Assembly: GCA_031308135.1 (NCBI GenBank)
Contig: JAHLJT010000631.1
Span: 191,970,955-192,034,954, forward strand
Source of the DNA: Acheta domesticus
Lineage: Eukaryota; Arthropoda; Insecta; Orthoptera; Gryllidae
Reading direction: 5' to 3'
DNA: 64,000 bases
Under the pieces are notes generated by a model. It searched no databases, had not been told where the DNA came from, and was given only the letters and a program-made list of their open reading frames with translations. Both the position numbers and the translations under genes were made by a program. Shown here in pieces: positions 45,334-56,734 of the stretch (within the stretch, counting starts at the first letter, position 1; every line of letters starts with the position of its first letter).

Positions 45334-45997
45334 CAGTAGGGAGAGAGTTTCTATGTTTTGCATACTTGATCCGCAGCTTCAGGACATACAAGTAGTTAAG
45401 TGAAATTTCTTGACATTTGGTTAGAACTGGATGCTGTGTTGATTAATATCTTCCTGCATATTTAACCAATTTTTCCTGTTGGTTCGTGTAATTGTAGGAG
45501 CATATTTTGCAAATTTCGTTAAAATAGAGACTTATCTCTAAAACTTTTCATGTTTTCATAGAATGTATTTATTTGTGATCATTCAGTGATGAGAAAGAGC
45601 TTTTTCTTAGTTTTTTGCATTTGCAAAACAGTTTGCGTTTTTCTCTTTTCTATAAATGATAAAAGACTTTGTGCGAATCCAGGATACTTCTTGATATATT
45701 TTTTAAACCAGACAGGAAAAATTTAACAAGACATACAATGTACTTCACTAGGGTGCATATTTGCTTGAATTATTTCTCCCGCGAAGTAAGTTAGTTTTAC
45801 TATAGTTGCACAAAAATATATCTTTTTATTCCAATCATTCTTCTTCAGAATTTTATCAAGAACTTTTTATAGAGGAATATAAATATTGTTAATTTTAATT
45901 GCATGTTAAAGTGCATATTTCAGAATTTTTAGGTCAGAAATACATTTTAAGAGCATATTTCAAGATATTTTAGGTCATAAAAATCCTCTCCCTACTG
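45334..45997. mobile_element. short TIR element, hAT-like ends
   Basis: CAGTAGGGAGAGAGTTTCTA at 45334 is matched by the complement CAGTAGGGAGAGGATTTTTA ending at 45997, an inverted repeat of about 20 bp with 3 mismatches. Near the right end a ~40-bp unit (GCATATTTCA..TTTTAGGTCA) is tandemly duplicated (about 45912-45980); GAGCATATTTTGC near 45500 is related. The interior is AT-rich and non-coding. No clean flanking duplication was found. Confidence 0.55.
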
Positions 45998-45999
45998 AA

Positions 46000-47385
46000 C
46001 ACTGTGCCCTTGTAGGATTCATAATTCCACAAAAGAGGTGACTAGAACAAGGAAGTTATGAAAGAAATGGAGCGCATTTCTTGCGAACGAGTAGTCTAAA
46101 TTTTGGGAATTCATCAATCACCAAAGTGAAGCAAGTTTTGATGCAATATTTCATCCACTTACAATATTTTTTTAGTCAGATAAATACATTTTTACTTGAT
46201 GAAATGTCTTTGAATTTTACTAATTTCGAAAACTTATCTACGAAGTACGTTTATGAAGCTTAATATGGTGCAGAAAAAATGTAGATCAAGCATCTACATT
46301 CTTCTTGTCGTTCGCATTCTTCTGCAGATTTCTACAAGCATGAATACATGCTGAAAACTTGTGTGGTATCATGAACTTACATTATGTCTTTAGCAGGAAG
46401 TGGGCGCGCGGGGTGTCTGAATTCTCCCAGCGCAGTTTCGGAATTACCTGTACTTTTAGGCTTGTTTATAATCTTTGAAGCTTCTCTTTCGAGAAAAGCT
46501 TTATGCACGTTACTGGCCATTTGCTATCCTACTTCTTCCGGTCCTTTCCGACACATTTCATCACAAAGGAAATGTAACGCGGCATGGGGTCACTGAGTCA
46601 CCCCCGCCTTCTATTGTTCCTGATCCTTGCCCCGGAGTTCACAGCAGTTGCAAATTCAAACGCATAGTAACCGGTTTTCAACCGTTAACACTCCAAGATA
46701 AATGCTTTTTTAGATCCTATTGTTGACTATAGTGTATTTATATCACACCAATTTCTACGTTTTATTTGAGTGCCCTCTTTCGAGGAAAACCGTTTATGTT
46801 TGTCTCTGTTTATTTCAATATAACATAAACATTGCGTATACTAGTGTGAAATATACATTGACTGTTCGTAAGTTAACTTTTATTAGGATACTAAATTTAA
46901 ACATATAGTCAAGTATTTACATTATATGTATATATGTCAAGTATTCTATTATAGTATTACAATATATGTTTTATTTTTATTATTTTAATATCTGTTTTTG
47001 TTATAGAATATTTTCTTACCTAAACTTGATTAAACATGAGAAAACAATATATCAGGTTTAATCTATTTATTTAGCATATGTTCACTAAACCCGTCAAGTA
47101 GTACATTTGTAAAGGTTGTTTAAAGAAACAAATTCAGAGGAATTAGTAAATCATTAGTTGATTCTAAACTCTTTTTTATAAACTTTAAAATAAACAAGTA
47201 TTTATTACAGAAACAAACGTGTATTATTAACTACGCGCATTTTCTTGCCCTTTATTCTGCGGATTGACTGAGTCACCCCGAACCCAATTCAAGTAGTGCA
47301 AGTGGTGCAAGTAGTTGTTATTGGCAGTTTTGTGTTTGGATGTTTTACAACGGGAATGACTTCAAAATACCATTATGCACGTAGT
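46000..47385. other. mostly AT-rich DNA, no feature seen
   Basis: 46380-46700 is moderately GC-rich with short open frames and no domain; the rest is AT-rich. No supported feature. Confidence 0.45.
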
Positions 47386-47387
47386 CT

Positions 47388-47644
47388 TATACTGCGATTT
47401 TTCTAGGAAGAGCTCTCAAGATAACTCAAATCCCATCTACGCGATGGAATATGTCACGACATTTCGCGTCTTTTCTCGGTCTTGCCGGTAGAAGTCGCAT
47501 GATCGCAAGCACTGCTTCATACGGTCGCGATTGTGCGAAATCTAGCGGAACGACTGTGAATGATACGAAATGCCGTGACATATTCCATCGCGAAGATGGG
47601 ATTTGAGTTATCGTGAGAGCTCTTCCTACAAAAATCGCAGTATA
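47388..47644. mobile_element. palindromic MITE, copy C (best preserved)
   Basis: An almost perfect palindrome with arms of about 80 bp. The left arm begins TATACTGCGATTTTTCTAGG at 47388 and the right arm complement begins TATACTGCGATTTTTGTAGG from 47644. Both continue AAGAGCTCTCA, GATAACTCAAATCCCATCT and GCGATGGAATATGTCACG with only scattered mismatches. The 257-bp element could fold into a near-complete hairpin. Flanking TA dinucleotides fit a Tc1/mariner-type target. Non-coding. Confidence 0.88.
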
Positions 47645-47649
47645 ACAAC

Positions 47650-49440
47650 AGAAACATTTCTCTCAGTATATTAGAATGACTGGAAATTATTTTCTATTCA
47701 TGTCTCCTAAATTGATTAACAAAATAATTACTAGAATTTGGTAAAAAACGCATACATTTTAAAATATTAGTGATTTATAATTCCACACGTCATACTGCGG
47801 AACTGCATCCACATTTAATAGAGTTCACGCCATTCGCGTACATCAGCAAATAACATTTGCAAATATAAATAAAATAAAAAAAATACACGTCATCATTTAT
47901 GTGCGATAAAATACACCCATTAAATTCCCGACACGCAATTCTAATTTCAATTAATGAGCTCATAGTTTCACTCACGAGATTTAACTGATGAGAGTGTCAT
48001 TTCCAGAGACCACGCCGGTGCGAACGGCTGCACTAGGACACACACGCCTGCGCGTGCGTCGATAGTGCGTAGACTCCTATCGTACGCGCTGTCGCGTTTA
48101 GCACACGCGTCATGTGCACGCTGTGTCAATATTCATTACGTCGATTCCCATCGCTCGGTCTGACGGGTCACGTATATTATAGAAATTAACTGCAAACTAA
48201 TTAGAGCAGTGGTATATTTATTATGTTATACTACTTAAAATGTAATTCATTTGAGACATGACATATTTCCAATTAATCAACTGGTGCGTAATACCTCTCC
48301 CCAAAATTATATTTATCTCTCGTTGCATGGAGGTCTAGGCACGAGCGCAAACCAGCTGGGATAGTGGGTGGATCGTGATTTTCGGTAACTGATTAAATTT
48401 CGACCTCAACTAGTGTGAATACAAGCTACATTGATTTGGATATTCAGCAGAATATGTTTTTATTCATGGTAGACTGGTCGTTTAATTTTCTTTAGAAAGG
48501 AGATTTTCCGTTCAATATTAAATGTGTTTAGATTATTAAATTGTAAGTTAGTTACAGTGAATGCATTGATGTATCTTAGTTTTCAGAATTCCATTTCATT
48601 AGAACAGGAAAATTTTGCAAGCATTGACTTGATAATTTCGTTTCAAAGTTGCAAATTTCTTTTCAGTCTCACTCTCAAAATAGTACATTAGGTAGTACTT
48701 ATTAAGTTACTTCTTCGTTCTCATTCAAAATAAACCCCATAAAATAAAATGTCTTCTTTAATATTGATGAAAAGGACTGAAATGATGTTGTTTGTAATTT
48801 TATTTTCTTATTACAGATTTATGGAAATTATTGTGATGTTACTATATTAGCACTATTTATAACAGGAAATACTCGCGTTCTAAAAATGCTCGGCCTTTTC
48901 TCAGAATATTTCGACAGTCCAGTGGTAACTTTCGACAGATTTAGTATTTTTATCATCATAATCACAGTAACTTATTGCTTCACCAACTTACAGGAATGAG
49001 AGTGACTCGTAACATATTCAATAAACATCGTAACAAGGAGAGCGACTCAAACTTGTGTCTCAAGAGAACATTAGTTACCTGTACAATAAAGTCAACATAT
49101 TGACGCTTCTTATTCAGGGTGTTTGGGTTTAGTGAATGTTCTGGAGTTCTGTTTAGTGAATGATGGAGAATTATCAAAAAAATTATAACATATCTACTAA
49201 AGCTATGCAATTAAAAGGAACTGAACAATAATAAAATACAACTTGCGAAATACCTAGTGTCCAGGGTTGTTGACATCATAGATAGAGAGGTAGCATTTTC
49301 AACAATATAGACCATCCACCTCAACACTCGGCCTCAATTTACCTTCATCTGTCTGCCAGCGATGACATTCTGCGTCCTCCTGTGTGAAGCATCTACCTAA
49401 TTTACCGCCGTTACTCCAGAGAGCGACCCTTAAATAATGG
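47650..49440. other. intergenic DNA with one CpG-rich patch
   Basis: AT-rich except for a CpG-rich patch at about 48010-48165 (ACACACGCCTGCGCGTGCGT). No tandem array or paired termini seen. The open segment at 48770-48998 is listed separately. Confidence 0.4.
48770..48998 (+). other. open segment after an acceptor-like site, weakly BTB-like
   Basis: After a good acceptor (TTTTCTTATTACAG ending about 48817), a frame is open for ~60 codons. It includes YCDVTILALFITGNTRVLK and MLGLFSEYFDSP, ending at a TGA at 48996-48998. CDVTx and VLxxxSxYF are the wording of BTB-domain cores, although the expected intervening HRAxL residues are missing. The frame also reads back through the acceptor to an upstream stop. 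It could be a decayed exon or chance. Confidence 0.18.
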
Positions 49441-50030
49441 GTCGTTTAAAAATAGAATATGAGTGAGCCGGCGGTGTGGAAGTAGCGGACCCCCGGAGTG
49501 GGAGGCGGTATGGGGCAAATGGACCGAATGAAAAACGCGGGCTCGAGCCTCGCTTAATTGCCGTGCAAGGCGCATTAATCAGGTGCGGTGCGGGCGCGGG
49601 ACATTCTCAGGGGGGAGGGCGGGACGGCGCGGGAGTGGGAGTGAAAAAGGGGACGCTCAAGTCCCGAATTCGCTGCGGGACCTTCGTCCGAGAGGGTGGG
49701 AGTAAGCGGAGAAGAGGGGGAAGTAGGTTTCTAATATCTCGCGGACCGTGATATTTTTCACCTAACGCGACTCGCAGCGATATATATTTTCGAATTCTAG
49801 AGGCCAAGGGTCAACCGGCGTCGTATTTTTCTGCCTGTAGCCGGAACTACCCCTCCCCCTCCCCCGCCCCCCGCCCCCGCCGCCCAGCGTTCTCTCGCTC
49901 CCCAGAAGCAAGGCGTCGGGCCCGCGGGACGCCTGCGGCGTCGATCCAGCGACTGGCCGATATTGGTCGGGTCCGCTGCCGTCTGCCATTGCCGGCACGT
50001 TGCTGCCAGGCCCTCCCTTTTCCGTTTGCG
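49440..50030. promoter_or_regulatory. CpG-rich island
   Basis: About 590 bp are GC-rich with two denser halves (49460-49750; 49840-49990, which includes a CCCCGCCCCC run). Overlapping open frames on both strands have no domain. A possible promoter island; an AT-rich stretch with T-runs follows directly. Confidence 0.35.
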
Positions 50031-51480
50031 TCGTTTTTTTATTTGTTTGTTTGCTTACTTTTGTGTTTTTAGCTCGTTTTCTTTCGGCGTCTTTTTTTCT
50101 CCCTCGCTGCTTTGCTGGATTCTCAGATCAAGCGTTTTTGCAATATCTTGCCTTTTGCTGAAGGAATTCTGACTGTTTGTGCAGTTTTTTTTACGATAAA
50201 AGTGTTGTGCTGCTGTGTTCTTTAACTTGAGTTCTTTTTGTGGTGCGTACCTTTGAATTGAATTCTATAGCTTTCGCGTGGAATACTTTTAGATAAGATT
50301 CTGAAGGAAAAAATGTAATTTGACACATTTTAAGAAAAGGAGGAAAGTGAAAATTAACATACATAAAGATGAACTTTTAAAAGAAAAACTGTTCCATCTA
50401 TGTATATTGTAAACTGTATGATTTTTTACCCTCATTGCTTTTAAACTTAAAACACTTACTTTAATTCCTCTGCATTGTCAATAATATAGTATTTTTTGTA
50501 GGTGAAGTGTAATGAAACTTATTCTGTTTTTCTTCGTTTTTACCTACATTCATCATGTCTTTAAAGGAATTAAAAGAAGAATAATGCTCGACTTTTAGAT
50601 TCATTGTTTTAGGAAATATTTTCTTTCTGTATCTCTTCTAATTGGGACAGGGAGGTGAATCGTCGGTGAAATTGAAAACGAGAGAAGACAAATTTTTCCA
50701 ACCCAAATAAACGTCAAACGACGGAGAAAATTTCAGTTTTAATCGATTGAGCCCCAGATGCTCGTTGGAGACTCCGAAAAATAGACCTGCTTTCAAAGTC
50801 AAGCGAAAGTGTTTTCTACCATTTATATACGTCAGCGGCGTCTCGCGGGACCGTATATCGCAATGAGAGCTCCAGGCTTTGTTCCGGTCTTTTAGGCCCT
50901 GTCGAGCGATCCGTCCTTGCTTCGCTCCATCCTTTCGCTGTCGTTTCGCTCGCGCTATCTCGGCTTCCGTCCCGCCCTCCGCCCAAAGCTTTCAGTGTTC
51001 GTATCTCTCCCAGCCTGCAGATGTGTTCTCTTTTCGTGACAAACCTCTGGCGTCACGCTACCTTTTTGGCTTAGATAACAATCGATGGTTCGTGAGCGCT
51101 GTGTCGCACGGCGAATGCTCGGTACGTCGTATCTCTCAACGACTCTCCGATCGATCTATACAAATTGCAACCGACTTAGGAATAGCTTACAGTTAATTCG
51201 CGATAGAGTTGGCGCCAAACGATTGAGTTTTGAAAATAATTCTGGTGAGATGAAGATGTCCGTTATTAGGAGTACATCAGCACGCTCCAAGATAATTCGT
51301 GTCGAAATTCACGGTTTTTCGGAAATCCGCTTTTAACTATGTGTTTAAAAAAATGACGAATTTGTTCTTTGTATCAGATAACGCACAAAACCCTTGAACG
51401 ATTCCTACTATTGGACAGAGAATTACTCCGCAGGCTATCATCGAACAGATTTAAGAGGAAACGAATTGAAGTTATCAAAT
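50030..51480. other. intergenic DNA with a complex GC-balanced stretch
   Basis: 50640-51340 is GC-balanced, complex and CpG-containing, with short open frames (83-105 codons) lacking recognised domains. It may be constrained non-coding or decayed coding DNA. The rest is AT-rich. Confidence 0.35.
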
Positions 51481-51484
51481 GACA

Positions 51485-51600
51485 TAAGAGAATGCAACCC
51501 GCGGCACAGGTGTAGCAGCAAAAATCGTTACAATTCTGTATAACTTTGGAAACGATGCGTCATAGACTATCAAACACAGTTTGTTCACGATTACTTTTCT
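51485..51600 (+). repeat. possible third, weak copy of unclassified repeat X
   Basis: GCAACCCGCGGCACA followed by TGTATAACTTTGGAAACGATGC parallels GCAACCCGCGACGCA followed by CTATAATAACTTCTAAACGAAGC in repeat X at 55190-55250. Similarity outside these words is weak. Confidence 0.3.
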
Positions 51601-54600
51601 TATTTCGTAAACAAAAAAATACTTCTCTAGATACAATGTTTTTCACATTTCGATCTTTCATTTTTCTAGGATATTGTCACTGTATCAGAAGAGTAGGGCG
51701 TTGTCTGTAGCAAAGTATGCTAGTTGGGCTCCAGTATGAAGCTATCTACACTTTCAAAGCAATGATATAAATGCGATATTTTGCCGATTGCGGATTATTT
51801 CGCCAAAATTCAGATATTTTGAGCCCTTCTTCTCCATAACACATCAGATACGAAATTGGCTCTCCAAATCTAGGTAAAAGTTACATATTTGATGTTGTGT
51901 GCATTTTAATTGCATCGGGAGTCTTAATCATTTGTCTTTGTTAATATACGTTAAGCACCTAAAGAATATGTACTCACACTCAGTTTCTAGCCCATAATAA
52001 TGTTACGCACAGATCAGAGTTTGGCAATGCAACGTTGGGTTCCGTACGAAGTATTTTTCACTTTCAAACCATTATTGAAAAAAAGTAAGTGGATCCGAGC
52101 AAAATTTTGCAGTTACAAAAGCATGAAACAATCATTTTCTCCGAATTTTCAAAAATATTTGATAATGTAACCCTTTAATACGCAATAAGATATGTAAAAT
52201 ATTTGTAGACATATAACAGTTTTCTGTTACTGCAAAATTTAAAAAAGTAGTATATTTTCGTAAACGTGTTGCTTTGGAAAGGATTTACTTAGCAGTTGTT
52301 ATGAGTAAGTATTTAACCAAGATCACTTGGATATTATTTGCTTAATATTAAAGTATTTTCTATGCACATACATGAATTAATAGTTTTGGAATGATTCACG
52401 TTGGATCATAAGTCTCTTAGAAAGAATATTCCATTGCCTCGTTGCTTAAGGGCTCAGAGTAGGTAAAATAGGTCATATCCGATGTAGAATGGTTGTCTAG
52501 CGATAGTTTGGAAAACAATATTGTAGATACTTAGTACTGCTATTATTAATTAACGATTTAACGTAAATATCAATTTTCAATTAATTTCTTCTCTTTCTTA
52601 TTATTTTTTTCTTCCCCATTTTCTTCTATTTCTTCTTCATCTTCTTCTTCTCCTTCTTCTCCTCATTTTACATCTTTTCTTCCTACAGCATTATTGCCTC
52701 CAATTCTAACACTAACAGAAATTTCTTAATCGCACTTAATTTGTTAAATCTTCTTCATTCTCCTTCGATTTCCGATTTGAATGACGGCTCAGTGCAAGTG
52801 TAGCAAACCACGCAATTGCTATTGCGGAAGTCAATATTCACAATATATACTGTAGTAGTAAATGCCATTAACATGCCATACAGACATGCTGGAAAGAACG
52901 TCAAAATCTTAAAAGGGCGATAGGTTGTAATAAAACGTACAATACACATGAGTAATTGGTCATTATGTGAGCGTTAGTAATCGCGCTGTAGCGCTCGAGA
53001 ATAAATTACTCTCACATAACGACCTGTTTTCTTACTTGTAAAACAAATAACTGTTGAAAATATCCAAACGTGCAGGTTTAAGTATATGTAGACGATATTA
53101 TATATCGTGTAAAAATGATCTTCTATAGGTATCTCTTATAGTAAAAGACCTAGCTTCGTTTCGAAATTTTCTGATGACCCATTTATTTTGTATCTCTTTG
53201 TCCGCTCAATATATCTTGTCTGCATCTGCTCGAGCCCTTTTTTGTTCGTTTTCCTACTCTTTCTTCCAGTTCCCTATTTATCGATCTCCCTTGTAATGCC
53301 CGATCTTGCCGTTACTAGTAGATTCTTTGAGAAAAAATGCCGCTTTGAGTGTGCTCGACAGGTCCGCCGCGCCGATAACGAGAGAGCCTTTTCAAGCTCT
53401 GCGTGGAATGGGTGGAAATAGAAGAGCGGTTAAAAAGTAAATTATGTGCCTCCTACCTCGCCTATCAGGGTATACAGACGTCTGCTTCCCACGCTCCGTT
53501 TGTTCCTAACTGGATTCCCTAATCGTGATCGGGTTTTGTTCAACATTTAATAATTCAGAGTGAAAATGCTTTTGTTATGTTTCATGGAAAAATGTTGCAT
53601 CTCTTGCTCTCCAAAGTTAAGTTAGTTTTGGCTATTAAAATGTAAAATCAAACACTTTTATCTGGATTTTTCGTAGCGCGGCTGAATATACTATTATAAA
53701 TAAATATTCAACGGTCATATGAAAGACTTCATATAAGAAGAGAATAAATATTGGCGGGTCCTACTTTTTACCTTCTCGCTACTGAGTAATGGAATGCTGC
53801 GCGAAAAAACGTCGAATTTTCTGCAGAAAACTCTTATTACAGAGCCCTGGTAACGATAAAGTGGATAAATCCAGTTCCTAAATTTACAAAAACATCTTCT
53901 AATACGTGATGTAGCCAGAATCCATGTTTTGTGCGTCCATGTTATCGAAAAGTCGAATAACGGCCAAACGTCTATTAGTCCTTTGTGAACAATGCTATTA
54001 AATGCGGTGAAACCATTCTGATGATTTTCTCCAAAATTTTGTTTATATTCCCCAATCGATCTGACCGATGTCTCTGCCTCTTGAATTTGAAACAGATATT
54101 TTAATTTTGGGGGATACATTACATGAAGCCTCTGGGACATTTTGAAAATTTTCAAAAAAAGGCTCCATCGTTTTTTATTATATTTTGGGTTGGAAATTTT
54201 GCTTGTTTGCTAGTGTGAAGGACATTTAAGAGAAAAGTGCAGGTCTTAATTTCGTTAAAAACTCTGATTTTTCGAAAAATCCAAAAATTCAAACTTTTTT
54301 CGACATCTTCCTACAACTAAGAGTACAGTGATGATAGAGATTTTTTCTGTTAATGAAATTGTTTCTTAAAGATAGATATTGAAATTAGGTCAGGCACAAT
54401 AATTCAAAAATTTCAGTACCGTTCGCGTAATTTTGCGTGAAAATACGTGCTGTTTTAACACTACTAGTTTTTCAATTATAAGTTTTCTATTTGTACAAAG
54501 TTATTATAATATTAATACTAGCATTTAAGTCCCATTAATTCGTTATTCAAAGCTGTGATAGTGTACGGAAGTGATAATAAAATTAATAATAATTTGATGA

Positions 54601-54880
54601 CTAGTTTTTAAACTTGCATTTTGTTAGTATCAATCAGGGTGAAATGTTGGCTATTCAAAGATTAGAGATTTAATCAAATTTGCCTTTTCTATTCATAAAG
54701 CGTTCAACCTTTTCGTTTTGTAAGTTAGTATTTATGTATGAATTCTACTGTGGGCATCTTATACACGAGCATTTTTTATAGAATGTAATATGTTGGCCCA
54801 AATATTTCCGTATACGAATGTTTTATTAGGTACTACGTTTATCTAGGCAAGACATTATATTTCAAATTCCTTTTTTCAGT
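51600..54880. other. AT-rich DNA with a pyrimidine-rich microsatellite
   Basis: A (TTC)n-type run lies at about 52590-52670. Two loosely similar segments (GTTGGGCTCCAGTATGAAG near 51723; GTTGGGTTCCGTACGAAG near 52033) suggest an old internal duplication. A 146-codon minus-strand frame at 54155-53715 has ordinary composition but no recognised family. Otherwise nothing is supported. Confidence 0.4.
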
Positions 54881-54889
54881 TCACTGTCT

Positions 54890-55310
54890 TTTGTCGCAAA
54901 CGATGAAAACTTCCCAAACTATTAGAAAATAAGGCAAAAGTAATTGCATTTGCTGCAAATTTACTTTGTGCAAAAATTTGAGAGACAAAAGTTACGGGCA
55001 ATGGAACAATCGTCTCCTGTATTTTTACAGTAGTGTACCTTTCCTTTGCGGATCTTACACGCAATCAGTCTTTATAAACGAGGTCTCTAAAGAAAGAGAA
55101 TTTCAAGGAGACGTCACAAATTGCACACTTGAATTTAGAAATATGAAGGATTTGTTTAAAGAAACGCATATAAATAGTCACGTAAAATGCAACCCGCGAC
55201 GCACGTCAGAGTTTTTTAATCTATAATAACTTCTAAACGAAGCATTCTAGGTCCTTAAAAATTTTAAGGCCACATGCCTCAAAGAAACTTTCACCACACC
55301 ATAATCCACA
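54890..55310 (+). repeat. unclassified repeat X, coding-like, copy 1
   Basis: This segment aligns with the minus strand of 63900-63520 over ~350 bp at roughly 70-75% identity by eye. The open frame (54966-55226) reads LCGSYTQSVFINEVSK, GDVTNCTLEF, NMKDLFKE and HVKCN. The other copy gives FCGSHTQPIFIKEVSK, GDVTNRTLTLK, NMKNLLEK and HVKCN, the last two after a one-base frameshift. A 3-base gap within the frame is compatible with coding ancestry. I do not recognise the family; it may be part of an unknown transposon. Confidence 0.5.
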
Positions 55311-55846
55311 GAATGAGATCTTGACCATTCTATTACATTTTTGCTGGTTCGACGCTTCTCGATTCTACCCCACCTGAACAGAGCCTGTAGAATCTGCAAC
55401 TGTATGGGAAATTACTAATTACTTGATATTCTGATTACTGATACTGTACGATTGATTTACACGGATATACCTCTTTGCTTGAGAATAAAGTTAAGTAAGA
55501 ATAGTTTGTATTAACAAGGGTGTATTATATTGTTATCATTTACAAGGTGACATATAGAACAAGTGACGGAGGATAAGAGGGTCTCGAAGAAAAATATATT
55601 GTGACGTCACTCCCGTGACATGGGGTGAACACACACATTTATTTATTTTTCCCTATTCCGCGTAAGGATGGGATCCAGGTTCTGCTCCTGCTGAAAGTCA
55701 CCATTCAGCGATAATGAAAGTCCAGGACCATTCAGCGATAATGAAAGTATTTCCTTTTTCAAAGAAACAAAACAACAAAGATTTATTTCTCTGTACCAGC
55801 TACAAGCCAATAGAACAAATGACGAAAATAAACAAGGGCGCCACTC

Positions 55847-56050
55847 TATATAACGCGGCGGCGGCGGCGGCGGCAGGTGCGGGCAGCGTCTGCGTTAGCC
55901 CTGCCGAGGCCCTTCTCAGTCAGTATAACGCGGCGGGCGGCGGCCGGAGTGGGCAGCGTCTGCATGAGTCCTACCGAGGGCGCGTTTATGCATAAAGCGG
56001 TGGTGGCAGGCGCGGGCAACGTCTGCGGGGGCCCCCTCAAGGGCGCATGG
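55847..56050. repeat. ~65-bp tandem repeat, 3 degenerate units, with (GCG)n
   Basis: Three units share ATAACGCGGCGG-like starts, GCGGGCAGCGTCTGCG and a CCTACCGAGGGCGC-like end, at about 55851, 55922 and 55985. A GCG triplet run is at 55855-55874. The array lies inside the probable LTR. Confidence 0.75.
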
Positions 56051-56051
56051 A

Positions 56052-56360
56052 CGACTTGTAGGCTTGGCCGACTTGTAGGCGTGGCCGACTTGTAGGCGCG
56101 GCCGACTTGTAGGCGCGGCCGACTTGTAGGCGCGGCCGACTTGTAGGCGCGGCCGACTTGTAGGCGCGGCCGACTTGTAGGCGCGGCCGACTTGTAGGCG
56201 CGGCCGACTTGTAGGCGCGGCCGACTTGTAGGCGCGGCCGACTTGTAGGCGCGGCCGACTTGTAGGCGCGGCCGACTTGTAGGCGCGGCCGACTTGTAGG
56301 CGCGGCCGACTTGTAGGCGCGGCCGACTTGTAGGCGCGGCCGACTTGTAGGCGTGGCCGA
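56052..56360. repeat. 18-bp minisatellite, ~17 units
   Basis: The unit CGACTTGTAGGCGCGGC repeats with period 18 (CGACTTGTAGGCGCGGCC). Edge units read GGCTTGG or GGCGTGG and the centre is essentially identical. 173- and 161-codon minus-strand frames arise because 18 is a multiple of three and the unit lacks stops; they are not genes. The array is inside the probable LTR. Confidence 0.95.
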
Positions 56361-56734
56361 GGGCGCGTCTCTATATAACGCAATGTCTTTGGCCAGCGGG
56401 ACGGCGGGCGTGGTATCGCCTCGCGTTGGGCGTGCAACTCTTAGGTGAACGCGGGCTATGCTTCGACCGTAGAGCGGGTGCGCGTCTTGAAGTCTAACTT
56501 CACAACTTTCTCTCTCTCTCACTCCTCAATCAACTATCCATTTCGCTGCCTTCGGACCAGCCGACTGACCCGCTTGCTCCCTCCACTGCCCTCACTGCAG
56601 GTGGAGGCACCTCCACCTGCCTCCCCGCCTCACTTCCCCACTACGCACCCAACGTTGTCTCCCCGACGTCGTTCCCGCGCGTTCACCGCGGGACGTCGTA
56701 GGCCATGACGTAGGCCGTGACGTCTCAATATTTA

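Larger units (their letters stand above)
55600..56727 (+). mobile_element. probable solo LTR with internal minisatellites
   Basis: The block starts TGTGACGTCA at 55600 and ends with the complement of TGAGACGTCA at 56727, giving TG...CA boundaries in a 10-bp inverted end with one mismatch. It is flanked by ATAT on both sides (55596-55599 and 56728-56731), a 4-bp duplication as made by Ty3/Gypsy integrases. TATATAA boxes occur at 55847 and near 56375. A 22-bp direct duplication (ACCATTCAGCGATAATGAAA plus GT) is at 55700 and 55728. No internal coding region or second LTR is present, so it would be a solo LTR. A short TIR transposon is the alternative. Orientation is inferred only from the TATA boxes. 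Confidence 0.6.

Noticed and set aside
53715..54155. 146-codon minus-strand frame as a gene
   Set aside because: No recognised family, no splice or promoter context; retained only as a note in the regional entry.
56052..56360. CRISPR array
   Set aside because: Repeats are directly adjacent without unique spacers, in a eukaryotic context; the same holds for the 15-bp array at 19861-20460.
55916..56522. 173- and 161-codon minus-strand frames with a tyrosine-lysine-serine repeat
   Set aside because: They are translations of the 18-bp array inside the probable LTR.
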